Assembly (NCBI GenBank): GCA_036365515.1
Contig: CM070874.1
Span: 24,664,209-24,728,208 of the forward strand
DNA: 64,000 nt
DNA from: Torymus aiolomorphi
Lineage: Eukaryota > Arthropoda > Insecta > Hymenoptera > Torymidae
Reading direction: 5' to 3'
The notes beneath the pieces were generated by a model. The model worked only from the letters and a program-made list of their open reading frames with translations, did not search any database and was not told the DNA's origin. Below, piece after piece: positions 48,363-61,800 of this stretch. Every line of letters begins with the position of its first letter. Position 1 is the first letter of the stretch. The position numbers and the translations under genes were made by a program.

Positions 48363-49174
48363 TATAAAATTTTTAATCAAGTATTGTCTTTTAGGGGTGG
48401 TTTTAGGGCTGATTTAGGGGGATGATCACTTCGAAAATAACTTATTTGGCAGTTTCTATTTGTTTGATGCATATATCTAACGGATTATATCGAAAAAACC
48501 AAATTTTGGAAAATTCGATTTTTCGTTCACGATGAACGTTCAGAACTTCAAACACATAGTGAACATCTTAATAACTTCTGTTTTACAAGGAATATACTTT
48601 GCAATATGACGAAAATAAGCAGTATAACACAACATGTTTGTGACATTTACAAAACACTGCTGTGGATATTTGTATAATAATAAACATATTCCTAGTTTGT
48701 GAAATATTTATCACATCAGTGCTGTCTACTACTATGTTTTTTGTAATCTGTAACTACCTATCAACTCTACCAAAGGGAGTTGACGCAGGACCTTGTGACT
48801 TTAGTTATGAAGGAGGCTCCATCAATCTGTCGGTCAGATATAGAAGCACAAGAATCTTAATAAAGTATTACATGTAAGACTAAACCTGAACCTGGTTGTA
48901 ATTTATAATCATTGAATGTCAATATTATTATACCTGTGTACAATGAAGAAGATTGAGAGCTCAACTTCTTGGCAAACTTTGAGCTTCGTATTTTATAAAG
49001 GCTAGAGAATTAGGTGATTTCAGAAAAAATCGATGCGAAAGAGTATTTTGTAAAAAATGTTGTACTACCTGCTGCTATGGAAATGGCAGTTGATATGAAA
49101 ACTCAACTACTTATAGCCAACTTTAAGCTTGCCGTTTTATAAAAGCAAGAAAATCAGGTGATACAGAGATTTGA

Positions 49175-49421
<247 letters not shown>

Positions 49422-49795
49422 TTTTTTTTCTGTTCTCTTTTAGCTATTTTCTTTGATTTCCGTTTATCAAGATATTGTTCAAATGGTGTCAAATTTTCTT
49501 TTACTTTCATTTTTTCCTTCATTAAGTTTTCACTCTTTTCTTTGACTCCTAAACCCCATGTAAATTCTAATTCAACTTCTTTATTCTTCTTTTTCCTCTT
49601 CTGTTTGCTCAATAGACTTTAATAAAGATTTGTATTTATCTATTGGATTAACATTCGAATCAGATTCGTCAATGCCTTCCAATTGTTTTTTAACTTCATC
49701 TTCTGATTCATCCTCACTTGTTCCACTAGCTAAGTATGCTTGAATATCATTTTGATCTATTTCATCAATATTCCATGTTAAAAATGTTATGTACT
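49422..49795 (-). pseudogene. ESF1: ESF1 fragment, copy 2
   Basis: Same fragment as 17327-17699. One extra T in the run near 49590 breaks the frame in the middle; the rest is the same, including the junction with the ABC fragment. Confidence 0.8.
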
Positions 49796-49862
49796 GTTAT
49801 TTTTGGTACGGAAAATTTTGAAAACATTAAGCTATAAATATTTAAATTATTGCATTGAAAAC

Positions 49863-50078
49863 AAATTTTTGTAAAAATTACCATACTGTCTTGTAGGCAT
49901 ACTGCCATCACAGACTGTATAAACCTAAAACATTACCATACTTACAGTAAATTTTACAATAAAGTCTAGTAAATTTTCCTACATTTCTAGCAAAATTTCT
50001 TATAAAATATAGTAATCTTTTGGATTTGTACAGTTTGCGGTGTCTTTCCAAGACAGTATGGTAATTTTTACAAAATTT
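49863..50078. mobile_element. Inverted-repeat element, copy 2
   Basis: Counterpart of 17767-17980. Confidence 0.7.
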
Positions 50079-50754
50079 TTTTTAGTGTGTATTTTATTGT
50101 ATACACAACTATAGAAAATTGTAATTTTTCCTACACATTTTTTCTCGATCCGTGTATATACAGAGATAAATGTAGAATATGTTGAGCAATCTAAACTTCA
50201 GAATGCATGTTACCAAACCAATATCACTGTGGCCAAATGCTTCATAAAAATGTTTACAGCAGCAAACTTCACACGACTCATAAATTCATTGCAATGCATA
50301 ACTGTTTCCACTTCAGAAAATAAAATGTCAGTTGTATGAGTGCAGTCGATGTTTGATAATAGTATAGCTTTCCGACATAAACAAAGATTCTAATGTACTT
50401 TTATAAAGTATCACATGTTTTTCTTCCTTTGAAAGTTGATTCGAATTGGTGTACTATCTATTTTATGTAAGAGTGAGGATCAATTCAATTTATTCCATTT
50501 CTATTTCTTATGCCAACTACAATATCCATAAAGGCAGGTGCTGCAAAGTTTTTTCACAAAATACTCGTTCCAGTCCATTTACTATTGTATTTTGTCAAAT
50601 TAAAAAGATCTTAACGCAGGTATGTCGTTGGATCAGTAGATCCCAGCTGCACAATTTCTTACAAGCAAGCATTGCTGCTTGTTTTTTTTCTTGAAAACAT
50701 AATCGAGATGTGAATGTTGCTTTTACAACAGCTCAGTTTCGTTTCAGCATAGAT

Positions 50755-52745
50755 TACACTTTTAACGTCTCCCACTGTGGGAAAATCATAAATGAAAATA
50801 ACTGAGCACTTTTATTTGTTGACATTTTCACAATAACACGTCCTTTTTCCTTTTTTCGTTTGACATAATCTTTAGTCAGATATGTTAGATATAAGTTCTT
50901 CAATTGAAAGTATGTAAATTAATAATGCCTCAATATCTACACATAATCTTGTAAGAAAACACAACCAGTTAATGAACTGGGAATCACTGAGAATCGAAGG
51001 TTTCTTGATGATATTCTTGTATAGATGAAACTTTTAACGTCTCCCACCCTGGGAAAATCATACATGAGAATAACTGAGCACTTTTATTTGTTGACATTTT
51101 CACAATAACACGTCCTTTCTCCTTTTTTCGTTCGACATAATCTTTGATATAAGTTAGATATAAGTTCTTGAATTGAAACTATGTAAATTAATAACCCCTC
51201 ATTATCCACACATAATCTTGTCAAAAAATACAACCAGTTTATGAACTGGGAATCACTGAGAATCAAAGGTTTCTTGATAATATTCTTGTATAGATTAAAC
51301 TTTTAACGTCTCCCACCCTGGGAAAATAAATCATATGAGAATAACTGAGCACTTTTATTGGTTGACATTTTCACAATAACACGTCCTTTCTCCTTTTTTC
51401 GTTCGACATAATCTTTGATATAAGTTAGATATAAGTTCTTGAATTGAAACTATGTAAATTAATAACACCTCATTATCCACACATAATCTTGTCAAAAAAC
51501 ACAACCAGTTTATGAACTGGAAATCACTGAGAATCAAAGGTTTCTTGATAATATTCTTGTATAGATTAAACTTTTAACGTCTCCCACCCTGGGAAAATAA
51601 ATCATATGAGAATAACTGAGCACTTTTATTGGTTGACATTTTCACAATAACACGTCCTTTCTCCTTTTTCGTTCGACATAATCTTTGATATAAGTTAGAT
51701 ATAAGTTCTTGAATTGAAACTATGTAAATTAATAACACCTCATTATCCACACATAATCTTGTAAAAAACACAACCAGTTTATGAACTGGGAATCACTGAG
51801 AATCAAAGGTTTCTTGATAATATTCTTGTATAGATTAAACTTTTAACGTCTCCCACCCTGGGAAAATAAATCATATGAGAATAACTGAGCACTTTTATTG
51901 GTTGACATTTTCACAATAACACGTCCTTTCTCCTTTTTCGTTTGACATAATCTTTGATAAGATATAAGTTAGATATAAGTTCTTGAATTGAAACTATGCA
52001 AATTAATAACACCTCATTATCCACACATAATCTTGTAAAAAAACACAACCAGTTTATGAACTCGGAATCACTGAGAATCAAAGGTTTCTTGATGATATTC
52101 TTGTATAGATTAAACTTTTAACGTCTCCCACCCTGGGAAAATCAAACATGAGAATAACTGAGCACTTTTATTTGTTGACATTTTCACAATAACACGTCCT
52201 TTTTCCTTTTTTCGTTCGACATAATCTTTGATATAAGTTAGATATAAGTTCTTGAATTGAAACTATGTAAATTAATAACACCTCATTATCCACACATAAT
52301 CTTGTCAAAAAACACAACCAGTTTATGAACTGGGAATCACTGAGAATCAAAGGTTTCTTGATAATATTCTTGTATAGATTAAACTTTTAACGTCTCCCAC
52401 CCTGGGAAAATAAATCATATGAGAATAACTGAGCACTTTTATTGGTTGATATTTTCACAATAACACGTCCTTTCTCCTTTTTTCGTTTGACATAATCTTT
52501 GATAAGATATAAGTTAGATATAAGTTCTTGAATTGAAACTATGCAAATTAATAACACCTCATTATCCACGCATAATCTTGTAAAAAACACAACCAGTTTA
52601 TGAACTGGGAATCACTGAGAATCAAAGGTTTCTTGATGATATTCTTGTATAGATTAAACTTTTAACGTCTCCCACACTGGGAAAATCATATGTGAATAAC
52701 TGAGTACTTTTAGTTGTTGACATTTTCACAATAACAGGTCCTTTT
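50755..52745. repeat. ~270-bp tandem repeat, about 8 units, copy 2
   Basis: Regular units starting near 50758, 51031, 51300, 51571, 51840, 52112, 52383 and 52655. Each carries a minus-strand ORF of about 60 codons, but it merely follows the unit and lacks any domain. There is one more unit than in copy 1. Confidence 0.92.
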
Positions 52746-53110
52746 CGTTTTTTTCATATGACATAATCTTTTCTCAGAACATAAAACTCCTTAACATTAT
52801 TGGCTATATCTCCAAAATAACTTTAAACAATCTTCTTATGTAATATCTGTAAAAATTAGATATCCAAAAAATTATTGGCTATATCTCCAAAATGTCTTCA
52901 TAACTCTTCTTGTGTAATATTTGTATCTGTAAAAGTAAAAAATCACACAAAGTATCAATTTTTAAAAGATGATTTTAGCAATTTAACATTTAGCCAGTAA
53001 GTACTTATCTAATAAAAGTTATTCATGAATAGATGAATTATTCTTATCACCAGTTGACTGCTTGAGATCTATGAAATTTATATTAATTAACTAATTTTAA
53101 ACTAACTCAC

Positions 53111-53318
<208 letters not shown>

Positions 53319-53823
53319 CAGTTGACTTCTTGAGATCATATAAACTAATTTTAATTAGATATGAACATTCGTAACATCTCTAGTCTCTAGATGTATACAT
53401 TAAAATTATATGTAAAATCAGGTAAGGTTAAGTCGACCAGAGATATGGCCATATAGGTGTGTGTATAGTCTACATATAGATATAACCGGAGGTCGGAAGA
53501 ATCGAATGGAGAAATGGAGAAAATTTTAGAATCGGAAATCGCAGACATAAAATTTTTCTCTAACTTTTTTGCAACATAGTATAACAATATAAAGCATGTT
53601 GTTATTTTTTTCGAGTTAATATAACAGCGTTGAAAATTGCAGTAAATATTTAAAATTCTATTTTTTTTATGCTTTTTAACTTCATCTTCTGATTGATCCT
53701 CATAGCGACCAACGAAATCGCGTTGTAGGCTCTGCAACAGGTTCTCTATAACGTCCGCTGCGCCAGTACTCCAGGTGAGGCGACGAGAGAGGAGAGAGGG
53801 GGTACTGAACTACTGACCTACTG

Positions 53824-53943
53824 CCCGAGTAGAAATTAATCCGGCATGTGACAATGCACAATTCAGGCCCGGCTCAGGCCTTATCCGGCATTACCAGGGC
53901 GTGACCCGTGCCTTGTCACATACCGGATTCATTTCTACTCGGG
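53824..53943. mobile_element. 120-bp hairpin MITE, copy 2
   Basis: Counterpart of 21337-21456, identical ends and length. Confidence 0.78.
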
Positions 53944-54661
53944 TGACGGTATGATGTGCCGGAGAATCGTTCCGCGATCCGGCATGGCGCTGCGAGCTGC
54001 TTCTTTCCACCTTCCACGCAGTCTTGCGCAGAGGCAGCCATCTTGAACGCAGAGCACGGTGCACTCTCGCGTCAGTGGCGTCCACGCTTGCGCTAGGTAA
54101 TGTACCTGCAAGTTTTTTTCTCTGCGTGACGGCGTTACGCTACTTATCAACTCCATTCTCCAGACTCCGGAAAACGGCCGTGTGGTGTTTGGTGCAATAG
54201 TGTAGGTGTAATAGTGTAGGTGTAGTGCTCTGCGGCAGCAAAGTAGGCAGTGCGGCGGTGTAGTGTCGACGAAGAGCAGCAGCAACAGCAGGATCAACAG
54301 CAGCATCAGAGGCAGCAGCCAGCAGCGGCGGCGGCAGCAGCATCATCAACAGAAGCAGGTAGCAGCGGCGACGGCGACAGAAGCAGCAGCAGCGACAATA
54401 GGATGAGCATGAGTGAAGAGAGCAGCCCGTGTTGGAGGATCTGCTCTGCACGCCCTTCTCCCAGGTTGGCCAGATGAAGGGCTGCAAGATAATACGCGAG
54501 GCCGACAACGAACCACCAGTGTGTCGCCGCTGACCTCGCCGCCATGAAGAAACGCGTCTTCTTCAACAAGAAGATGAAGGTTAACTAGGCTACGAGACCA
54601 ATACATGAATAGCATGAGAATGCCAGTCCAGCTACAGGCACATGGCAACCAAGACAAATAG
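53944..54661 (+). other. GC-rich, CAG-rich exon-like block with splice donor, copy 2
   Basis: Counterpart of 21457-22200 with the donor at 54662. A frame at 54250-54477 (GTG-led, no upstream ATG) encodes Gln-, Ala- and Ser-rich low-complexity peptide and then stops; another frame carries LLCTPFSQVGQMKGCKIIRE. Neither is recognised. It is probably the 5' end of a transcript. Confidence 0.42.
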
Positions 54662-55342
54662 GTACGTCACCACCAGTCTTTATATATTTGTTAATTTATG
54701 GGGACATAATTCAGTATTATGAATTTATGAAATCATAAGAATTGTAACATGTTTGAAATTCTAACCGTTCATAATGAACAAAATATTAACTTCAAGTTTC
54801 TAATTTTGGTTATCATTTTTTAAATATAAGAAATACATAAATTTTTTATTCACTATGAACGTTCGAAATTTCAACTATATAAACTTGTATAAATTAAAGA
54901 TTATAACAGTGAATTTTCATAATTTTTATATATTGCCGGAGTTTATGTACATTTTCTTCCATAAACTAAATATGAAATCTGGTGCCTATGCTATAAATTT
55001 TTGCAATTTATTTTTTCATTGATTATTTTTGAAAACTTCGATATCACAAGATTATTATTTAGTTATACTTTTTGAAAATAAAAATTTATTTTGTAATTCA
55101 AAATAAAAGGGAAAAAGTGATTCGATTGTGAAACTTTCTTTAATCAATGGTCTAAATAGATTTCCATTTTTACTAGAAATTATTTTAATTATTTTCTTTT
55201 GTAATTTTTCTAGTCTCAATAATATAGAGTGTTAGTTGCATCTAATGGTAGTTTTCTTAATATTGGTATATAATGACACTAATGGCTTATCTACCAGGTA
55301 ATGTTTTTACTAAATAAAAAACAACATTTGTCGTGTTTCGAC

Positions 55343-55375
55343 GTTTCGGACACTTTTCCTTGTGTCCCTCATCAG
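55343..55375 (-). ncRNA. Hammerhead ribozyme-like core, minus strand
   Basis: Mirror of the plus-strand core in the other palindrome arm: CTGATGA, GGGACAC/GTGTCC and GAAAC on the minus strand. After stem III this copy reads ACA, not an NUH triplet, so it would be less competent. Confidence 0.38.
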
Positions 55376-55467
55376 GATTAATGAGACAATGTCAATCTAG
55401 TTACGCAGAGAACAGTTGATGAGCGGATTGTTCTCCGCGTAACTAGATTGACATTGTCTCATTAATC

Positions 55468-55521
55468 CTGATGAGGGACACAAGGAAAAGTGTCCGAAAC
55501 GTCGAAATACGATAAATGTTG
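55468..55521 (+). ncRNA. Hammerhead ribozyme-like core, plus strand
   Basis: CTGATGA, one extra G, stem II GGACAC (55476-55481) pairing perfectly with GTGTCC (55490-55495) around an 8-nt loop, then GAAAC at 55496. A 3-bp stem III (CGT/ACG) is followed by ATA, an allowed NUH cleavage triplet. The core and the GAAACGTCG continuation resemble Penelope-type hammerheads, which have very short stem III. Weak points: the extra G and a poor stem I. Activity is uncertain. Confidence 0.45.
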
Positions 55522-55980
55522 TTTTTTATTTAGTAAAAACATTACCTGGTAGATAAGCTATTAGTGTCAATATATACCAATCTCAATAATATTGTTATAA
55601 TAAAAGCATAATAAACAACTTTTAGTCGTTTTGATCAACGTAAACTCTTTTAATTTACAAAAAACGAATACTAAATATTAATTTTTTTTAATTATAAATT
55701 CAATATGATTATTCCATTTTAGATGACAATGTTGATCTCCACAAGTCCAATTTTCGGAAGACTAGGAGAGGTTGCTAGTATTACCAGACAATAAATATTT
55801 CTGTAGTTATATAGACCTTAACACCTTTCGAAAATAAGTTAGTCATTCTTATTTCTTTTTAAAAATCAAACAATTTGAACAAAAATTTATACATATTTTC
55901 CTTTTTTATAGTCTCCACTTTAAAAATAATACATTTAAATATATATATTAATAAAATATACATAAATTGTGTAAAATATA

Positions 55981-56319
55981 GGGCCATGACAGCTAAAAGG
56001 TATAAAACACAACTGCAATGCACAAGAAGGCACAACGGAACTGTGTCTCGTATGTTCTTGTGTCCATCGTCTAGTTTTCCTAACCTATTAAAAACTAAAC
56101 ATATTCAAATTGGAGTAAAAATTTATTTATTTAGACCAGTATACATTCTAAATATATATGTGAAATCCACAAAGAGAAATCAATTATCGAAAGAGATATT
56201 GTTTTTAATAGGTTAGAACTACTAGACCATAGACACAAGAACACACAACGACACACAGTTCCGTTGTGCCTTCTTGTGCATTGCGGTTGTGCTCTATGTC
56301 TTTTTAGCTGTCAGGGCCC
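55981..56319. mobile_element. 339-bp GGGCC-ended inverted-repeat element, copy 2
   Basis: About 105-bp arms: GGGCCATGACAGCTAAAA...GCAATGCACAAGAAGGCACAACGG on the left and the complement on the right, interior about 130 bp, AT-rich. Flanking ATA on both sides may be a short target duplication. Non-coding foldback or MITE. Confidence 0.72.
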
Positions 56320-56371
56320 ATAAGGAATCAAGTCAAGTTATTTATTATGAAGTCAATTTATTAAAAAGATT

Positions 56372-56937
56372 ATATTACCTGAATATATTCCATTTCTTGC
56401 GATATTTGCATTCTTTGCGTTTTTTTCTACAATATTCAATAAAATCACAAAGCTCCTTTTCTCTTTTAGTGAGGGAATTATATATGCAATGGTAGCATGT
56501 AATTCTATCTTATTTTGAAGACAGGAACATGTTAATGATAAATTAGAAGAATTGATTTTCAAAATCTACATAATACTTTTTTTCTGATAAACTTTTCAAT
56601 ATAATTACCGTTCTTTGAATTTCTAGATGGAGTTAATTATCCTTCTACATCCTAAAAAAAAAATAAAGAAAAAAACTTATTTAACATACTGTATCTATCT
56701 TTTTATATAGAAAATAGATCCCTGCATGTTTTTTTTTTCTTTTTAGGATGTAGAAGGATAATTAAATCCATCTAGACATTCAATGAACAGCAATTCAATT
56801 GAAAAGTTTATGCTAATATTGCATATATAATAACCTTACTAAAACAGAAAAGAAGTTTTGTGATTTTATTGAAAATTATAGAAAATAACACAATTATTGC
56901 AAATATCGCAAGAAATTGAATATATTCAGGTAATATT
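56372..56937. mobile_element. 566-bp foldback element, copy 2
   Basis: Arms of about 250 bp run from ATATTACCTGAATATATTC through TTTCTTGCGATATTTGCA and AATAAAATCACAAA to CTAGATGGAGTTAATTATCC. The complement returns on the right with some substitutions and small gaps. The centre holds T- and A-rich tracts. No coding. Confidence 0.75.
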
Positions 56938-57282
56938 ATTTTTTTTTAATACATAACTTAACATGATTCTTTACATTTAACACAATATTATATTTAATCA
57001 GAATAGATTATTAAATATATTATTGTGGCAGCGCAAAGACTGGAAAAAGGAAAATACATATGGATTATTGTTTAAATTCTTTGCTTTTTAAAAAATAAGA
57101 ATAAGAATGGTTCTAACTTTTTTCAGGGAAGGTTTTCGGATCTATAACTGCAGAAATGTTTATTGTTTGGTAATACTAGCAACTTCTCCTAGTCCTCTCA
57201 AAATTGGACTTATGGCGGTCTGGCCTCTCCTAGTAAGTACTTAGAGATTAACATTGATTGTAAGTGTTACTTTTAATTACAG

Positions 57283-58503
57283 TGAATTTGCCAACCTAAC
57301 CTCCAACTATTCCCTTCCCTTTGACAAGAGCGTGGCTTATCTGTGCTCTCTCCACTGCCAACTTATTCCTGTTGTAATTATGTTTTATTGCCTAGGCGAA
57401 GAGCTCCTGTAGACGACATCACGACCTCTTGAACTCCTGCAGTTACCATTTTTAATTGGGACGAGATGACAAAGGCATATATTTTATATGAACATTGGCA
57501 ACCTCTGAACTCGGAAACATTTTCTGGTGAGTAGCTTACTGTAAGAAAGTTTATTGGCTTACTTTACAGCTAGCACCTATCCTGCAATAATTTCCTACCC
57601 TTTGACAAGAGCGTGGCTTCTCTGTGCTCTCTCCGCTGCCAACTTGTTCCTGTTGTAATTATGTTTTGTTTGCCTAGGGTGAAGAGCTCCTGCAGACGAC
57701 ATCGCAACGTCTTGAACTGCTGCTGTTACCATTATTTATTGGGACCAGATGACGAAGGCATGTTTTTTATGTCGATATGAACAACCTCTTAACTCGTTGG
57801 AAAAATATTCTGGTGAGTAACTTACTGTAAGAAAGTTTATTGGCTTACTTTACAGCTAGCACCTATCCTGCAATAATTTCCTACCCTTTGACAAGAGCGT
57901 GGCTTCTCTGTGCTCTCTCCGCTGCCAACTTGTTCCTGTTGTAATTATGTTTTATTTGCCTAGGGTGAAGAGCTCCTGTAGACGACATCGCGACTTCTTG
58001 AACTCCTGCTGTCACCATTATTTATTGGGACGAGATGACAAAAGGAATATATTTTATGTGAACAATTGGCAGTTTCTGAACTCGCAAACATTTTCTGGTG
58101 AGTAGCTTTATGTAAGAAAGTTTATAGCACTGCGTGGCATAAATCCGCATTTATGTGACGCCTATCCGTGACATGGCGGATTTATGCAGTCAGTCCTATA
58201 AAATAATGTAAGATACACGTGTCATAAGTCGTTCTTTATTCCGTAAAGTGTGACTTATGCTACTAGTATCGTAATGTACTATTATTGGCTTACTTTACAG
58301 CTAGCACCTATCCTGCAATAATTTCCTACCCTTTGACAAGAGCGTGGCTTCTCTGTGCTCTCTCCGTTGCTAACTTATTCCTGTTGTAATTATATGTTCT
58401 TGCCTAGGGCGAAGAGCTCCTGTAGACGACATCACGACGTCGTGAGTTACTGCTGGAACGGTGTCGCTACATCATCGGCCGCATTCAGTTACTGCTCTTT
58501 ATG
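57283..58503 (+). repeat. Tandem array of four exon-like cassettes, copy 2
   Basis: Units of about 285 bp start at 57283, 57570, 57856 and 58301, each after an acceptor-like TTACAG. A second acceptor-like stretch ending TGCCTAG precedes GGTGAAGAGCTCCTGTAGACG, and each unit ends at a consensus donor (TCTG|GTGAGT three times, then ATG|GTAAGG). Exon-like parts are 57396-57526, 57678-57812, 57964-58097 and 58408-58503 (131, 135, 134 and 96 bp). One frame of unit 3 is open (KSSCRRHRDFLNSCC...); others contain stops. They may be alternative exons of an unidentified transcript, non-coding exons or simply a repeat. Confidence 0.55.
58121..58285. mobile_element. Double-hairpin insert in cassette 3, copy 2
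   Basis: Only the third cassette carries this extra block in its intron-like part. GCATAAATCCGC (58137-58148) pairs with GCGGATTTATGC (58176-58187), and GATAC...CATAAGTC pairs with GACTTATG...GTATC further on. It looks like a small inserted structured element. Copy 1 has the same at about 25860-26035. Confidence 0.55.
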
Positions 58504-58880
58504 GTAAGGAGTTACGGTCCTGTAAAGAGTAAGGCGCATTTTTCTGCGAAAATTTTTAATCTGTCACAGTTGTCATGCTTGTTTCGCACCGTGAAACAAG
58601 TTCTCGTTTATGCGGATATCTATTTTTAGGAGTGTCCTTGTAATCACGCAAGGCGATATCCTGAAATTAAAACTGAACTGAGTCTAGATGAAATTGGCTA
58701 ACCTGCATCTATATTTTTTTTCTAAACGTGTTCTGGGTGATGAAATAGTACATTTCGCAACGGGTCCGGAAGCTGATTATGAAAAATCTTCTTACGCACC
58801 AGTTTCGGACCGTATTTTATACCGGGAAAGCCGAATAATCATATTAAAGTTCTCATTTTGAAGTTAGAGTGGTATAAATG

Positions 58881-61800
58881 GTATTTTATCTCGTAAAACA
58901 TTAAGCAACAAATTCATAACGGTGCAAAATATCGTCTATAATATGTCGCTAAGTTATTACAGTATTCTTGAATTTGTTGCTTTATAATAGATTATATCCT
59001 GGAGTCAAAAGTCGATTAAAAACAGTAAAAAAGGCGTTTTGGGGACGGTAAATGGTATTTTATCTCCTAAAACATTAAGCAAAAAATTCATAACGGTGCA
59101 AAATATTGTCTATAATATGTCGCTAAGTTATTACAGTATTCTTGTATTTGTTGCATTGTAATAGATTATATCCCGGGGTCAAAAGTCGATTTTATGTAGT
59201 AAAACAGTAAGCAACAAATTCATAACTGAGCTGAATATCGCCTATTATATGTTGCTAAGTTATTACAGTATTCTTGAATTTGTTGCTTTGTAATAGATTA
59301 TATCCCGGAGTCAAAAGTCGATTAAAAACAGTAAAAAAAGGCGTTTTGGGGACGGTAAATGGTATTTTATCTCGTAAAACATTAAGCAAAAAATTCATTA
59401 CGGTGCAAAATATTGTCTATAATATATCGCTAAGTTAGTACAGTATTCTTGAATTTTTTGCATTGTAATAGATTATATCCCGGAGTCAAAAGTCGATTTT
59501 ATGTAGTAAAACAGTAAGCAACAAATTCATAACTGAGCTGAATATCGCCTATTATATGTTGCTAAGATATTGCAGTATTCTTGAATTTGTTGCTTCACGT
59601 TAGGATATATTTCTTTGACGAAAGTCGACCGAAAACGGTAAAAAAACGTGATTTTGACGCTTTAAATTGTGTTTTATCTCGTAAAACATTAACCAACAAA
59701 TTCATAACTGTACAGCATATCGTCTTAAATATTTTGCTAATGAATTAGGATTTCCAGAATTTGCTGCTTTACAGTAGATTATATTATGGAGTTGAAAGTC
59801 GATCGAAAACGGTAAAAAACGCGTTTTGAAGGCGGTGAATGCGGTTTTATCTAGTACATCGGTAAGCAACTAATTAGCAACTGCGCAAACTGATGACTCC
59901 AATAGGTTACAGTATTCTTGAATTTGTTGCTTTGTAATAGATTATATCCCGGAGTCAAAAGTCGATTAAAAACAGTAAAAAAGGCGTTTTGGGGACGGTA
60001 AATGGTATTTTATCTCGTAAAACATTAAGCAAAAAATTAATTACGGTGCAAAATATTGTCTATAATATGTCGCTAAGTTATTACAGTATTCTTGAATTTG
60101 TTGCATTGTAATAGATTATATCCCGGAGTCAAAAGTCGATTTTATGTAGTAAAACAGTAAGCAACAAATTCATAACTGAGCTGAATATCGCCTATATGTT
60201 GCTAAGATATTGCAGTATTCTTGAATTTGTTGCTTCACGTTAGGTTATATTTCTTTGTAGAAAGTCGACCGAAAACCGTAAAAAAACGTGATTTTGACGC
60301 TTTAAATCGGGTTTTATCTCGTAAAACATGAACCAGCAAATTCATAACTGTACAGCATATCGTTTTAAATATATTGCTAATGAATTAGGATGTCCAGAAT
60401 TTGCTGCTTTCCAGTAGATTATATTATGGAGTCAAAAGTCGATTAAAAACGGTAAAAAAGGCGTTTTGGGGACGGTAAATGGGGTTTTATCTAGTACAAC
60501 GGTAAGCAACTAATTAGCAACTGCGCAAACTGATGAATCGAATAGGTTACCAAGATGTTACAGTATTCTTGAATTTGTTGCATTGTAATAGATTATATCC
60601 CGGAGTCAAAAGTCGATTTTATGTAGTAAAACAGTAAGCAACAAATTCATAATTGTACAGCATATCGTCTTAAATATGTTGCTAATGAATTAGGATTTCC
60701 AGAATTTGCTGCTTTACAGTAGATTATATTATGGAGTTGAAAGTCGATCGAAAACAGTAAAAAACGCGTTTTGGAGGCGGTGAATGCGGTTTTATCTAGA
60801 ACAACGGTAAGCAACTAATTAGCAACTGCGCAAACTGATGACTCGAATAGGTTACCAAGATGTTACAGTATTCTTGAATTTGTTGCATTGTAATAGATTA
60901 TATCCCGGAGTCAAAAGTCGATTTTATGTAGTAAAACTGTAAGCAACAAATTCATAACTGAGCTGAATATCGCCTATTATATGTTGCTAAGATATTACAG
61001 TATTGTTGAATTTGTTGCTTCACGTTATGTTATATTTCTTTGTCGAAAGTCGACCGAAATCGGTAAAATAACGTGATTTTGACGCTTTAAATTGTGTTTT
61101 ATCTCGTAAAACATGAACCAGCAAATTCATAACTGTACAGCATATCGTTTTAAATATATTGCTAATGAATTAGGATGTCCAGAATTTGCTGCTTTACAGT
61201 AGATTATATTATGGAGTCAAAAGTCGATTAAAAACGGAAAAAAAGGCGTTTTGGGGACGGTAAATGGGGTTTTATGTTGTAAAACAATAAGCAACAAATT
61301 CATAACTGTACAGCATATCGCCTTAAATATTTTGCTAATGAATTAGGATTTCCAGAATTTGCTGCTTTCCAGTAGATTATATTATGGAGTCAAAAGTCGA
61401 TTTAAAACGGTAAAAAAGGCGTTTTGGGGACGGTAAATGGGGTTTTATGTTGTAAAACAATAAGCAACAAATTCATAACTGAGCTGAATATCGCCTATTA
61501 TATGTTGCTAAGATATTGCAGTATTCTTGAATTTGTTGTTTCACGTTAGGTTATATTTCTTTGTAGAAAGTCGACCGAAAACGGTAAAAAAACGTGATTT
61601 TGACGCTTTAAATTGTGTTTTATCTCGTAAAACATGAACCAGCAAATTCATATCTGTACAGCATATCGTTTTAAATATATTGCTAATGAATTAGGATGCC
61701 CAGAATTTGCTGCTTTACAGTAGATTATATTATGGAGTCAAAAGTCGATTAAAAACGGTAAAAAAGGCGTTTTGGGGACGGTAAATGGGGTTTTATCTAG

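Larger units (their letters stand above)
55263..55580. mobile_element. 318-bp palindrome, probable Penelope-like remnant, copy 2
   Basis: Arms of about 150 bp: TTGGTATATANTGACACTAATNGC and TACCAGGTAATGTTTTTAC on one side and their complements on the other, centre near 55420. Each arm contains a hammerhead-like core in opposite orientation. Penelope-like elements carry such motifs in their terminal repeats, so this could be a head-to-head pair of element ends. No reverse transcriptase is visible nearby. Confidence 0.72.

Noticed and set aside
51084..52590. Repeated ~60-codon minus-strand ORFs in the 270-bp array
   Set aside because: They follow the repeat unit, vary at the ends and contain no domain; unit conservation is explained by array homogenisation.
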